Shown here piece after piece: positions 47,567-56,500 of a stretch of 64,000 bases of DNA. The stretch spans positions 43,999 to 107,998 of the forward strand of contig CANKGV010000007.1 of assembly GCA_947481575.1 (NCBI GenBank), read 5' to 3'. The stretch comes from Alphaproteobacteria bacterium. GTDB taxonomy: Bacteria; Pseudomonadota; Alphaproteobacteria; UBA2966; CAIVPW01. The position numbers and the translations under genes were made by a program. The first letter of the stretch is position 1; the number at the start of each line of letters is the position of its first letter. Under the pieces are notes generated by a model, which had not been told where the DNA came from, searched no databases, and saw nothing but the letters and a program-made list of their open reading frames with translations.

Positions 47567-47720
47567 GATTATGGCGTACCAAATAGGGAGAGAACCCTAC
47601 CATGCCGCCCGCAAAAGGGGCAGTTCCAGCCTGTTCCGGCAGGATCGGCTGTTGTGGCAACCCCTTGGAATCGGTAGGATTCAACCGGCTATCGCCTCGG
47701 CACCGGCAGGATTCGTACAG

Positions 47721-49271
47721 ATGCATCTGGTTCGATGGGCGGCAACGTTGGCTTGCGTCGGGTTTGCCGCGGCCGCGGCTGCCCCCCGGTATTCCGAAGC
47801 CCAGGCGCTGGCCGCCGAACTGCAGGAACTCGTTGACGGCCATCCCCAACTGCAATCGGCGCGTGACAACGCTGCGGCTGCCAAAGCGGCCATCGGCGGT
47901 GCGGCGGCAGCGCAGTATCCGGACGTGCTGCTGACGACCGACACCGGGTACAAGCGCATCGATGGCCCGAGCCAACGCGCGGCGGACAACATTTGGAGCC
48001 GCCCCTACGACCAGGCGTCGCTGCGCGTCACACAGAACCTGTACAACGGCGGCCGCACGGCATCGCAGATCGAAACCGCGACTCTGACCCAGCTTTCTGC
48101 CGAGTCGGACGTGCGCAACACGCGTCAACAGTTGCTGTTCCAGGGCATCAACCAATACGTCGAGGTGGTGCGCCAGAGCCGCCTAGTGGACTTGGCCCGC
48201 AAGAACGAGAAGATCATCCAGGATCGCCTAAACCTGGAAGACGAGCGCGTGCAGCGCGGCGGCGGTACGGCGGTAGACGTGTTGTTGGCCAAGACGCGCC
48301 TGCAACTTGCCAAGGAACGCCGCGTAGTGCTGGAAGGCTCGCTGCGCGATTCGATCACGCGTTACACGCTGGTGTTCGGCCACCCGCCCGATCCTGCGAA
48401 GATGGAAGACCTGTCGCTGCCCGCCTACTTGGTGCCGGACAGTGTCGACGTCGCGCTGCAGGAGGCGTTGCAGCGCAACCCAGGGATTACCTCGGCTGCG
48501 CACAAGGTGGATATCGCCCGCACGCAGCAGCAAACGGCGCGCGGCGACTTTCTGCCCAAGGTCGACATGGTCGGCACGATGAATTGGGAGAAGGACCGCG
48601 AAGGAACCATGGGGATTCGCCGGGATGCCCAACTCGGCGTCCAGGTGACCTGGGACTTGTTCTCCGGCTTTTCGACGAAGGCAGGGGTATCGCAAGCAGC
48701 CCTGTCCTATTCCGCCGCAATGAACGACGAGCATCTTGTTGCACGCCAGGTGGAGCAGGAAATTCGCCTTGCTTGGCAGGGAGTTAGCACCGCTTGCGAC
48801 CGGCGGCTGTTACTCGACAACGCGGTTTCGATCGCCGCCGAGGTGCACGATGCGCGCGGCCGCTTGCGCGATGCCGGGCAGGACACAGTCTTGAACGTGC
48901 TGGATGCCGAAGGCGAACTGTTCAACAGCGAGATCAATCTGGTCACGTCGATCTACGACGAAAAGCTGGCGATCTTCAGACTGGGCTTGGCGATGGGCCG
49001 CGACCTGCTGGTCGAAGCGGCGCGCCAGCGCGATGCCGTAGCCCAGCTCTCCGCCTACGAAGGCCGATGCGCGATTCCTTCACTGGAACCGGCCGCTGCC
49101 GCCGGTCGCACCGCTGCGGCGGCCCCGGCCCCTGCCCCTGGCGCACCGGCCAATCCGTTCGCGCCGCCTGCGCAAGGAGCGCCGGCCAATCCGTTCGCGC
49201 CGCCGGCCAATCCGTTTGCATTGCCGCCCACCCAAGGCGCGGCGCCGGCCAATCCGTTCGCCCTGCCCTAA
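47721..49271 (+). CDS. TolC-family outer-membrane efflux protein (LapE-like)
   Basis: 516 residues from ATG 47721. Signal peptide about 1-22 (MHLVRWAATLACVGFAAAAA). Two TolC-type repeats with long helical hairpins: LRVTQNLYNGGRTASQIETA and VTWDLFSGFSTKAGVSQAAL mark the paired beta strands. The C-terminal about 45 residues are a Pro-rich tail with four PANPFA units. Third component of the type I exporter at 42019-45093, displaced by the divergent cyclase gene; the 154-base divergent gap is probably its promoter region, with a TAGGG/CCCTA inverted repeat at 47587-47601. Confidence 0.9.
   Translation: MHLVRWAATLACVGFAAAAAAPRYSEAQALAAELQELVDGHPQLQSARDNAAAAKAAIGGAAAAQYPDVLLTTDTGYKRIDGPSQRAADNIWSRPYDQASLRVTQNLYNGGRTASQIETATLTQLSAESDVRNTRQQLLFQGINQYVEVVRQSRLVDLARKNEKIIQDRLNLEDERVQRGGGTAVDVLLAKTRLQLAKERRVVLEGSLRDSITRYTLVFGHPPDPAKMEDLSLPAYLVPDSVDVALQEALQRNPGITSAAHKVDIARTQQQTARGDFLPKVDMVGTMNWEKDREGTMGIRRDAQLGVQVTWDLFSGFSTKAGVSQAALSYSAAMNDEHLVARQVEQEIRLAWQGVSTACDRRLLLDNAVSIAAEVHDARGRLRDAGQDTVLNVLDAEGELFNSEINLVTSIYDEKLAIFRLGLAMGRDLLVEAARQRDAVAQLSAYEGRCAIPSLEPAAAAGRTAAAAPAPAPGAPANPFAPPAQGAPANPFAPPANPFALPPTQGAAPANPFALP
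49140..49271 (+). repeat. NPF repeats at the TolC-like C-terminus
   Basis: Four GCCAATCCGTT(C/T)GC units encode PANPFA, spaced by Pro/Ala/Gln linkers. Likely unstructured and periplasmic, beyond the TolC barrel and tunnel. Confidence 0.7.
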
Positions 49272-49290
49272 TCCGCGAGACGGTGACCCG

Positions 49291-50091
49291 ATGGGTTCGC
49301 GACTGGCACGCATCGGCCTAACCGCAGCGCTGGCGGTTGCCGCCTGCATTCTTGCCGCTGCCGGACCGGTGCGGGCGCCAAAGCTGGGAGAAGTGTTTCG
49401 CGACTGCGAACACTGCCCCGAGATGGTCGTAATCCCCGGTGGCACATTTGCCATGGGATCGGACCGCAATAAGGAAGAAAAGCCGGTCCACATTGTGTCG
49501 GTGCTGTCGGTCGCGTTCGGCCGCTACGAGGTTACTTGGGGCGACTGGCAGGCATGCCTAGACGCGAAGGCGTGCACTACCGATCCCGACGATCACAAGT
49601 GGGGCAAGGGCAAGCAGCCAATCTTGAACGTGTCGTGGAACGACGCGAATCAATATGCGGCGTGGCTCACCAAGATCACGGGAGTGAAGTACCGGTTGCC
49701 GACCGAGGCCGAATGGGAATTCGCCGCGCGCGGCGGCACCACCACCGACTATTGGTGGGGTAACGCCGTGGGCGAAGACCACGCCAACTGCCTGTACTGC
49801 AATCCATCGACATGGATTCACGCGGCGTTCCCGGTGGGGAAATACCCACCCAACGCCTACGGCCTGTTCGACATGAACGGCAACCAATGGGAGTGGGTGG
49901 CGGATTGCTGGGTCGAGAACTACACCGGCGCACCTGCCGACGGGACCGCTCGCATTACGAACAACTGTCCTCAGCACGTCGTGCGCGGTGGTTCATGGTA
50001 CTTCCACGCACAGAACTCGCGTTCGGCATCCCGCGATAAGTTCGCGGAGTACAGCTACGATCTGGGCTTCCGGATCGTCCGCGAACTGTAG
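49291..50091 (+). CDS. SUMF1/formylglycine-generating-enzyme-like secreted protein
   Basis: 266 residues from ATG 49291, 19 bases after the TolC-like gene. Signal peptide about 1-29 (LAVAACILAAAGPVRA). Then the C-type-lectin-like SUMF1 fold: CEHCPEMVVIPGGTFAMGS, YEVTWGDWQACL, YRLPTEAEWEFAARGGTT, YGLFDMNGNQWEWVADCW, VVRGGSWYF. Bona fide formylglycine-generating enzymes have two active-site Cys after the RGGSW segment; here that segment is RGGSWYFHAQNSRSAS without Cys, so sulfatase activation is unlikely. Function in the adhesin locus unknown. Confidence 0.87.
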   Translation: MGSRLARIGLTAALAVAACILAAAGPVRAPKLGEVFRDCEHCPEMVVIPGGTFAMGSDRNKEEKPVHIVSVLSVAFGRYEVTWGDWQACLDAKACTTDPDDHKWGKGKQPILNVSWNDANQYAAWLTKITGVKYRLPTEAEWEFAARGGTTTDYWWGNAVGEDHANCLYCNPSTWIHAAFPVGKYPPNAYGLFDMNGNQWEWVADCWVENYTGAPADGTARITNNCPQHVVRGGSWYFHAQNSRSASRDKFAEYSYDLGFRIVREL

Positions 50092-50108
50092 CGCAGGCCG
50101 GTTCGCCC

Positions 50109-52295
50109 CTACTCCGCCGCCGGCGGCGCGGCGAACTGCTTCCACGCAGCGCGGCCTTCACGATTCTCCAGCGTATGGAGCAAGGCCGCCACTGCCTTGC
50201 GGTCGAACCGCGCCCCTGCCTGCGCAGAAATCTCTGCCTCCGCCAGGTCCAGCGACAGCGGACGGCGGTGCGCACGCGGACTGATCATGGCGGCGAAGGC
50301 ATCAGCGACCGCAACGATTTGGGCAGTCTGCAGCACCGTGACGCCCGGCATCTTGAGGGGGCCCTTGCCGTCGGCCCGCTCGTGAATCTGGCGCAGGGTA
50401 TCGACCACCGGGCCATCAAATTCGACACCTTCCACCATCTTGGCACTGTTGCGGATTGCAATCCGGAACAGCTCCAATTCGGGGGCATTGAGCGGCCCAC
50501 GCTTCACTAGGATTTCGCGCGGCACGCCCACGCGCCCCAGATTCATGAGCTTTGCCGCGGCGCGCACCGTGCGGATCACGTCGTCGTCCATCCCCATCTC
50601 GTTAGCGATGGCTTCGGCGACCTTGGCGGCACGATCGGGCTGTTCGGCCGTGAAGGGGTCGGGACGCCCAACCACTTCCAGCAGGGTCGTGACGAGCTGG
50701 TCCATCACACGGTCGCGACGCTCACGCTGCTCAACGAACTCGGTGATGTCGTCCAGGATCATCAAGCAGCCGGGCGGATGGTCCCGGTCGGGCCGCAAGG
50801 GGATGTGGAACGAACGAATGACGTGGCGCCCACCTTCGTCCTCGAAGGTCTTGATGTGCGAGATCTTGCGCTTCTCCGCCAGGATCGCTTCGCGGTTGTC
50901 GATGATCTCGCGGTTGACCTCCTGGTAGTACTTAGAGCGGACCGGACCCCACACATTGGCCATGGTCTTGCCCATCATCTCCTCTTTCTCGATCCCGGCC
51001 CCCTGCGCCGCGGTGAGGTTGGCGAAGGTGAACTTGCCCTCCTCGGTGACAGCGACGACCTGGGTCGGTTGGCCATCGGTGACGACGCGCAGGAACTTCA
51101 TGATGTTGCTGAAGCGTTCAGCGGCGATCCGATAGCGCTCGGCCGATTCGGCGGCGCGCACCGATGTGCCGTGACGCCACACGGCCACGATAGTCACGCC
51201 TACGCCGACGATCACAAGCAGGAACGTCGTGAGCAGCGTGGTCTGGCGCCGCGAGCTTTCCGCCAGCGCTTCGGCCGAGGTCACCTTGCGCACCAGGGTC
51301 CACGTTACGCCCGGTACCGTAAGCGGACGGCCGGTCGCCAGCACCGGCGCCCCCGTGTAGTCGAGCCGGTTGGCGGCAAAGCCGCCGCCGTTCTTGATCA
51401 GGTAGGTGTCAACGTTGTCCGCAGTGTTTTGCGCCAGCTTCTTCTTGAGCGGGGCGGTTTGGTCGGCGAGCGGCGATAGATACTCGACGTTCGGTCCGAC
51501 GATGCGCGCCAGATAGGTCTCGGCGGTCTTTTCGATCTCGCCGGGTTGCTCGAGGCGGTGGAATAGGTCGGCGCCAATCACGCGCACGCCGATCACCATC
51601 CCGATCGCGGCGCCGGCGCCCCGTTCGCCCTGGACCGAGAACAGCGGCATGACGAACGCCATCGTCGGGTCACCATTGACGCCAACGTACATGTCGACGA
51701 TGCCTTGATCGCCATTCGGGATACGCCGGATCGCGTCTTTGAGCGCACCGGCGATCGGCGGCATCGTCGGTGTTGCGACCAGAACGTTGCCGTCGGCATC
51801 GGTGAGGGCAAGACCCGCCACCGGTGCGGGCGCGACATTCGCAGCCACCGTTGCGCCGGTACTGGAGTTGGACTTGAAACCGGTGCGGTCTGCGGTGGCG
51901 ACCAACAGGTTCCGCAGATAGTCGGCCTGGCCGCCATCATCAGCCGCCGCCCCGCCGCCCCGCGCGCCGCCGGTTTGCATCAGGACGGTGAGGTAGATCT
52001 GTAGCGACGCGTTTTCGGCCAATTCGCGCAGCGTGCTGTATTGGGTTTCGACCCACTCTTCGACCGACGCATTGCGGGAATCCGCGACGATTCCGAGGCG
52101 GATCTGCCAGCCTTGGATATCGCGCTGGCGCTCGGTGGCGACAAACCAGAACACCAGCGCCACGCCGGCGACGGCAGCCACGATCAACACCAGGGCGGCG
52201 AGCAGCACGGTCTTGTTGACCTTGCGCTGCACGGCGGCGTCGGCACCGGCCTCGGGCATCACGCCGTCGCCCTTTGCGCGAGTCTCTGTGGTCAT
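50109..52295 (-). CDS. dCACHE-PAS-degenerate HD-GYP transmembrane receptor
   Basis: 728 residues from ATG 52295, with GGGGA upstream. TM1 about 29-53; periplasmic double-CACHE-like sensor 54-350; TM2 352-374; PAS about 393-525 (QVVAVTEEGKFTFANLTAAQ); HD-GYP-like domain about 532-710. The HD-GYP fold is recognisable (LLEVVGRPDPFTAEQPDRA, IVAVADAFAAMISPRAHRRP) but the HD of LLHDIGK is MN in KLMNLGRVGVP, and the HHExxDGxGYP block is IHERADGKGPLKMPG. Catalysis is therefore unlikely; a ligand-binding receptor is inferred. It is divergent from the LapG-like protease gene, the position where Lap systems place LapD. Confidence 0.8.
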   Translation of the reverse strand: MTTETRAKGDGVMPEAGADAAVQRKVNKTVLLAALVLIVAAVAGVALVFWFVATERQRDIQGWQIRLGIVADSRNASVEEWVETQYSTLRELAENASLQIYLTVLMQTGGARGGGAAADDGGQADYLRNLLVATADRTGFKSNSSTGATVAANVAPAPVAGLALTDADGNVLVATPTMPPIAGALKDAIRRIPNGDQGIVDMYVGVNGDPTMAFVMPLFSVQGERGAGAAIGMVIGVRVIGADLFHRLEQPGEIEKTAETYLARIVGPNVEYLSPLADQTAPLKKKLAQNTADNVDTYLIKNGGGFAANRLDYTGAPVLATGRPLTVPGVTWTLVRKVTSAEALAESSRRQTTLLTTFLLVIVGVGVTIVAVWRHGTSVRAAESAERYRIAAERFSNIMKFLRVVTDGQPTQVVAVTEEGKFTFANLTAAQGAGIEKEEMMGKTMANVWGPVRSKYYQEVNREIIDNREAILAEKRKISHIKTFEDEGGRHVIRSFHIPLRPDRDHPPGCLMILDDITEFVEQRERRDRVMDQLVTTLLEVVGRPDPFTAEQPDRAAKVAEAIANEMGMDDDVIRTVRAAAKLMNLGRVGVPREILVKRGPLNAPELELFRIAIRNSAKMVEGVEFDGPVVDTLRQIHERADGKGPLKMPGVTVLQTAQIVAVADAFAAMISPRAHRRPLSLDLAEAEISAQAGARFDRKAVAALLHTLENREGRAAWKQFAAPPAAE

Positions 52296-52457
52296 CGCAT
52301 CCCCGGTTGGTTTCCGGAACACTAAGGGAAATCAATGGCTAAGCCAAGCAGACGGGCACGGCACGGGGTGCCAAGCCGGGCGGCGCACTGCCAAGCAGAC
52401 GTGTGCGCGACGCGTGTCCGAACACGGCCACCGTCGTGCTAGGTTGCGCCGAACGAC

Positions 52458-53147
52458 ATGAGTACCTCGTCCTTTTCCCGGCGTTCGAGCTTGCGGTGGT
52501 TGGCGGGCGCCGGTAGCGCCGCGGCTGCCACCATCCTCGGTGAACCGCTGATCGCGCAGCCTGCGGAGGCCCAGCAAGCGGCCCCCGGCATCTTCGGCTC
52601 GGTCGAGGTCCCGAACAAAGGCCTGCAACCCTTCCCCCAGTGGGCGGGCGCACTGCAGCGCTTCTTCGAGGAGGCGGGCAAGGCGCAGCAAGGGTGCACG
52701 CCGTCTGCGACCAACAAGTGCCACTACGCGACGTGGGCCAAACTGATCACCGATTCGAAGGCGAAGGACGTCGGGGCGCAGATTCAGGGCGTGAACGATT
52801 TCATGAACCAAGCGCCCTACGTGGTCGACATGATCAATTGGGGAGTCAACGACTATTGGTCTTCGCCGGGGCAGTTCTTCGAGAAGTTCGGCGACTGCGA
52901 GGACTACGCGATCGCCAAGTTCCTGACGCTGCGTGCGCTGGGCGTACCGAGCGCAAACATGCGCATCGTTGCTCTGACCGACCTGAATCTGAAAGTCGCC
53001 CACGCGATCGCCGCCGTTTACATCAGCGGGAAGATCCTCGTGATGGACAACCAGATCAAGCCGGTCGTCGATTCGACCACGATCAAGCACTACCTGCCGC
53101 TCTATTCGGTGAGCGAAGAGGGCTGGTGGCTGCACCGGCCGGCATAA
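52458..53147 (+). CDS. LapG-like BTLCP transglutaminase-like cysteine protease
   Basis: 229 residues. Signal sequence with a twin arginine (SRRSSLRWLAGAGSAAAA), probably cleaved near 40. Catalytic triad: Cys147 in FGDCEDYAI, His182 in VAHAIAAV, Asp197 in LVMDNQ. In Pseudomonas LapG releases the giant adhesin LapA by cutting its N-terminal retention module; here it converges on the adhesin gene, which fits that role. The N-terminal cleavage site of the adhesin lies beyond the window. Confidence 0.88.
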   Translation: MSTSSFSRRSSLRWLAGAGSAAAATILGEPLIAQPAEAQQAAPGIFGSVEVPNKGLQPFPQWAGALQRFFEEAGKAQQGCTPSATNKCHYATWAKLITDSKAKDVGAQIQGVNDFMNQAPYVVDMINWGVNDYWSSPGQFFEKFGDCEDYAIAKFLTLRALGVPSANMRIVALTDLNLKVAHAIAAVYISGKILVMDNQIKPVVDSTTIKHYLPLYSVSEEGWWLHRPA

Positions 53148-53172
53148 CCCGAATGGCAACCGCGCAATGAAA

Positions 53173-53198
53173 AAGGGGAGGCCGATCGGCCTCCCCTT
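53173..53198. terminator. Bidirectional terminator between protease and adhesin genes
   Basis: A perfect 26-bp palindrome, AAGGGGAGGCCGA followed by its complement, with CTTTT on the plus side and a T run (TTTTTCA on the minus strand) on the other. It serves both converging genes. Confidence 0.85.
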
Positions 53199-53222
53199 CT
53201 TTTGTCCCCTGTGTCTTCCAGG

Positions 53223-53530
53223 CTACTGCATCTTCAAGTCGCTGGCGGAGATGTTGGCGTTGTTGTCCAACGTCGCCATGAGGGTGTAGCCCTCGCCGCC
53301 ACCGCTCTGGTGGTAGAACAGCTCGCCCGAAGTCCGGTCGTAAACGAACGCGTGGCTGTCGCCGCTCGACGCCGCTTCATTGAAGTTGGTCGTCGACGTG
53401 AAGTCGCTGGCGTCGACCGCACCGGTCGTCTGGTTGAAGTGCACCGAGAACGCGGCCTTGTTGAACACCAACTTGTCGCTACCGGCCGAGAAGTCGGTGA
53501 TGTGATCGCCACCTTCGGTACGCGCGTCGT
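53223..53530 (-). other. Adhesin C-terminal type I secretion signal domain
   Basis: About 100 residues after the last RTX repeat, without glycine-rich repeats: ITDFSAGSDKLVFN, YDRTSGELFYHQSGGGEG, then ATLDNNANISASDLKMQ. This is the pattern of secretion domains recognised by the ABC transporter/MFP pair. Confidence 0.75.
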
Positions 53531-56500
53531 ACTGGAACTTGTCCGCCCCGCCGCCGCCATACAACAGGTCGGCGCCGGAGCCGCCGGTGATGGTATCGGC
53601 ACTCGACCCACCGCTGATCGTATCGCTACCGGCGCCGCCCGCCAGTACGCTGGCTGAACTGCTGCGGCCGGTGATGGTGTCATTGCCCGCGCCGCCCGTG
53701 GCGTTCTCGATGCTGTCGAGTGAGTCGTAGCCAGTGGACGCGCTCGAAGCGTAGCCCGAGGCCAAGTTGATGGTCATGTTGTTCGTCGTATCCGAGAAGT
53801 CGACTGTATCGGTACCCGATTCACCATTGATGTCGTCGTTGCCTGCGCCGCCGCGGAAGATGTCGTCGCCGCCGCCGCCCGACAGACTATCGGAGCCATC
53901 TCCACCCCATAGGATGTCGTTGCCGTCGCCGCCGGACATCTGATCGTTGCCGAGACCACCGTAGAGCGTGTCGTTGCCGGTGCCGCCACTGATCGCGTCG
54001 TCGCCGTCTTCGCCCCACAGGATATCGTCGCCCGCGTCGCCGGCGATCTGATCGTTGCCGGTGCCACCATAGACTGTGTCGTTGCCGCCATCGCCCGACA
54101 GGTCGTCGTCGCCGCTCTCGCCCCACAGGACGTCGTCGCCGTCGTCCCCGTCGAGTTCGTCGTTACCGAGACCGCCGTACAACGTGTCGTTACCGCCCTT
54201 GCCGGAGATGTCGTCTTCGCCAGCGCCGCCCCAGATCGTGTTGTCGCCAGCGCTGCCATCAAGTTGATCGGATTGCGAAGAACCAATCGCATTCTGAACA
54301 TTGGTCAGCGTGTCGACGAAGTCGTTGGTGCCGCTGTAGCGGGTCTGTGCGTCGCCAGAGGCCAAATCGACATCGACCGCGCGGGTCATGGCCGAGTAGT
54401 CCACCGTGTTGGACCCGGTCCCGCCGTCGATGACGTTGGTCCCGGTGCCGCCGATCAGACGGTCGTTGCCGGCCCCGCCAAAGATACGGTCGTCGCCGGA
54501 GCCGCCGTCGATCACGTCGTCGCCGGCGCTCGACCACAGAATGTCGTTACCCGCCCCACCCAACAGCGTGACGTTGCCGTAGGTGTAGGTGGTGCTGGTC
54601 AGGTCCACGAGGTCGTTGCCGTCGCCGGCATCGACCGTCTCCACGCCGACGATGCGCGCGCCCGCGGTCATTCCCGTGGGGAACACGCTGTAGCGGTCGT
54701 CCAGGAACAGGGCGTCGTTACCGGTAGTTAGAATGACCGTGTCGGTGCCGGCGCCGCCGTCGAAGACGTCTTGCGACTGGTTGATACCGGTGAGCGATAC
54801 GGTCTCGCCGGTCTCGGTGTTGAGCGCCTGGTAACTCGAGGTCCAGCTACCGTCGGCGGTGCCCTGTTTCAGGGTGTCGTCGCCGTCGCCGCCCGAGAGC
54901 AGATCGGCGCCCGTGCCGCCGGTAAGCGTGTCGTTGCCCGCGCCGCCGTAGAGGGTGTCGTTGCCCGCCAGGCCGTCGATAACGTCATTGCCCGATGCGC
55001 CGGTTAGCACGTCGTTGCCCGCGGTCGGACCCAGCGGGTTCACCACCACGCTGAGACTCCGCACCGTCGTGGCCGAACCGCCGGCACCTTCGGTCGATGT
55101 CCCCGTCACCGTCAGAGTGAAGTCGGCGTCCGAGTTCAGCGGCGGAGTAATGGTAAGGCCGCTCAGTTGGGCCGGCGTCAGCGTCCAGGTGCCGTTGCCG
55201 TTGTTCGTGCCGGCCGACAGCAGCGCGCCGGAAGGCATGCCCGCGATAATGACCGCCAGCGATTCCGAGCCATCGGTATCGACCAGCGCCGCCGTGACGT
55301 TAAGCGCAATTGCGGCGTTAACATTGCCGGTTGCATTGGCCACCGTAACCGTCGGCGCATCCGCAACCTGCGTTACGTACACGTTCAGGGTAGCTGTCGT
55401 GTTGGCCGTACCGCCGCCCGCTTCGGTGGAGGTCGCCTTCACCTGCAACGCAAAGTCCGCGTCGGAATTGGCCGGGGCCGTCACCGTCAGCCCGGTGAGT
55501 TGGGCCGGCGTGAGGGTCCACGTGCCGTTGTTGTTGGTGCCCGCCGACAAGGTCGCACCGGCAGGCAGCCCCGTGATGGTGATGCTGCTGATGCTCTCCG
55601 AGCCGTCGGTATCCGCCAGCGCCGCCGTAATGTTGAGCGGGATGGCCGAGTCCTCATTGCCGGTCGCGGCTTGGACCGTCACGGTCGGCGCGTCGGCCAC
55701 GGAGCTCACGGTCACGCCAAACGTGGACGTAGTGGTGGCCGTGTTGCCGCCGACGCTCTCGGTAGCGGTCGCGCGCATCGTAACCGTGAAGTCGGCGTCC
55801 GAATTGGCGGCAGGCGTGAGCGTCAGACCGCTCAACTGCGCCGGAGTCAGGGTCCACGTACCGCCGCCGTTATTGGTACCGGCAGACAACGTGGCACCGG
55901 TGGGCAGGCCACTCAGCGTGATGCTGGTGATCGACTCCGAACCATCGGTGTCGGCCAAGGCCGCCGTCAGGTTCAGGGCGATCACGGTGTCTTCGGCGCC
56001 GGTGACGTTCTGCACCGTAACGGCGGGTGCGTCAGCGACCGCCGTGACGGTGACGTTGAACGTCGCGGTCGTGGTCGCGGTGCCGCCGGCGGCCTCGGTC
56101 GAAGTCGCCCGCACGGTCAACGAGAAGTCGGCGTCCGAGTTGGCCGGCGGCGTGATCCGGAGTTCCGACAACTGTGCCGGGGTCAACGTCCACGTGCCAT
56201 TGCCGTTGTTGGTACCGGCCGACAGCGTGGCGCCGTTCGGCACGCCGCTGACGGTGATGCCGGTGATCGATTCCGAACCGTCCACATCGGCAAGCGCGGC
56301 GGTGATCGGGATACGGATCGCCGTGTCTTCGTTGCCGGTGACGTTCTGCACCGTCACCACCGGAGCGTCGGCCACCGCGTTCACGGTCACGCTTAGCGTC
56401 GCCGTGGTCAACGCTGAACCACCGGCGCCTTCAAGCGCCGTGGCCTTCACCGTGAGGTTGAAGTCGGCGTCCGAGTTGGCCGGCGGAGTAATGGTCAGGC

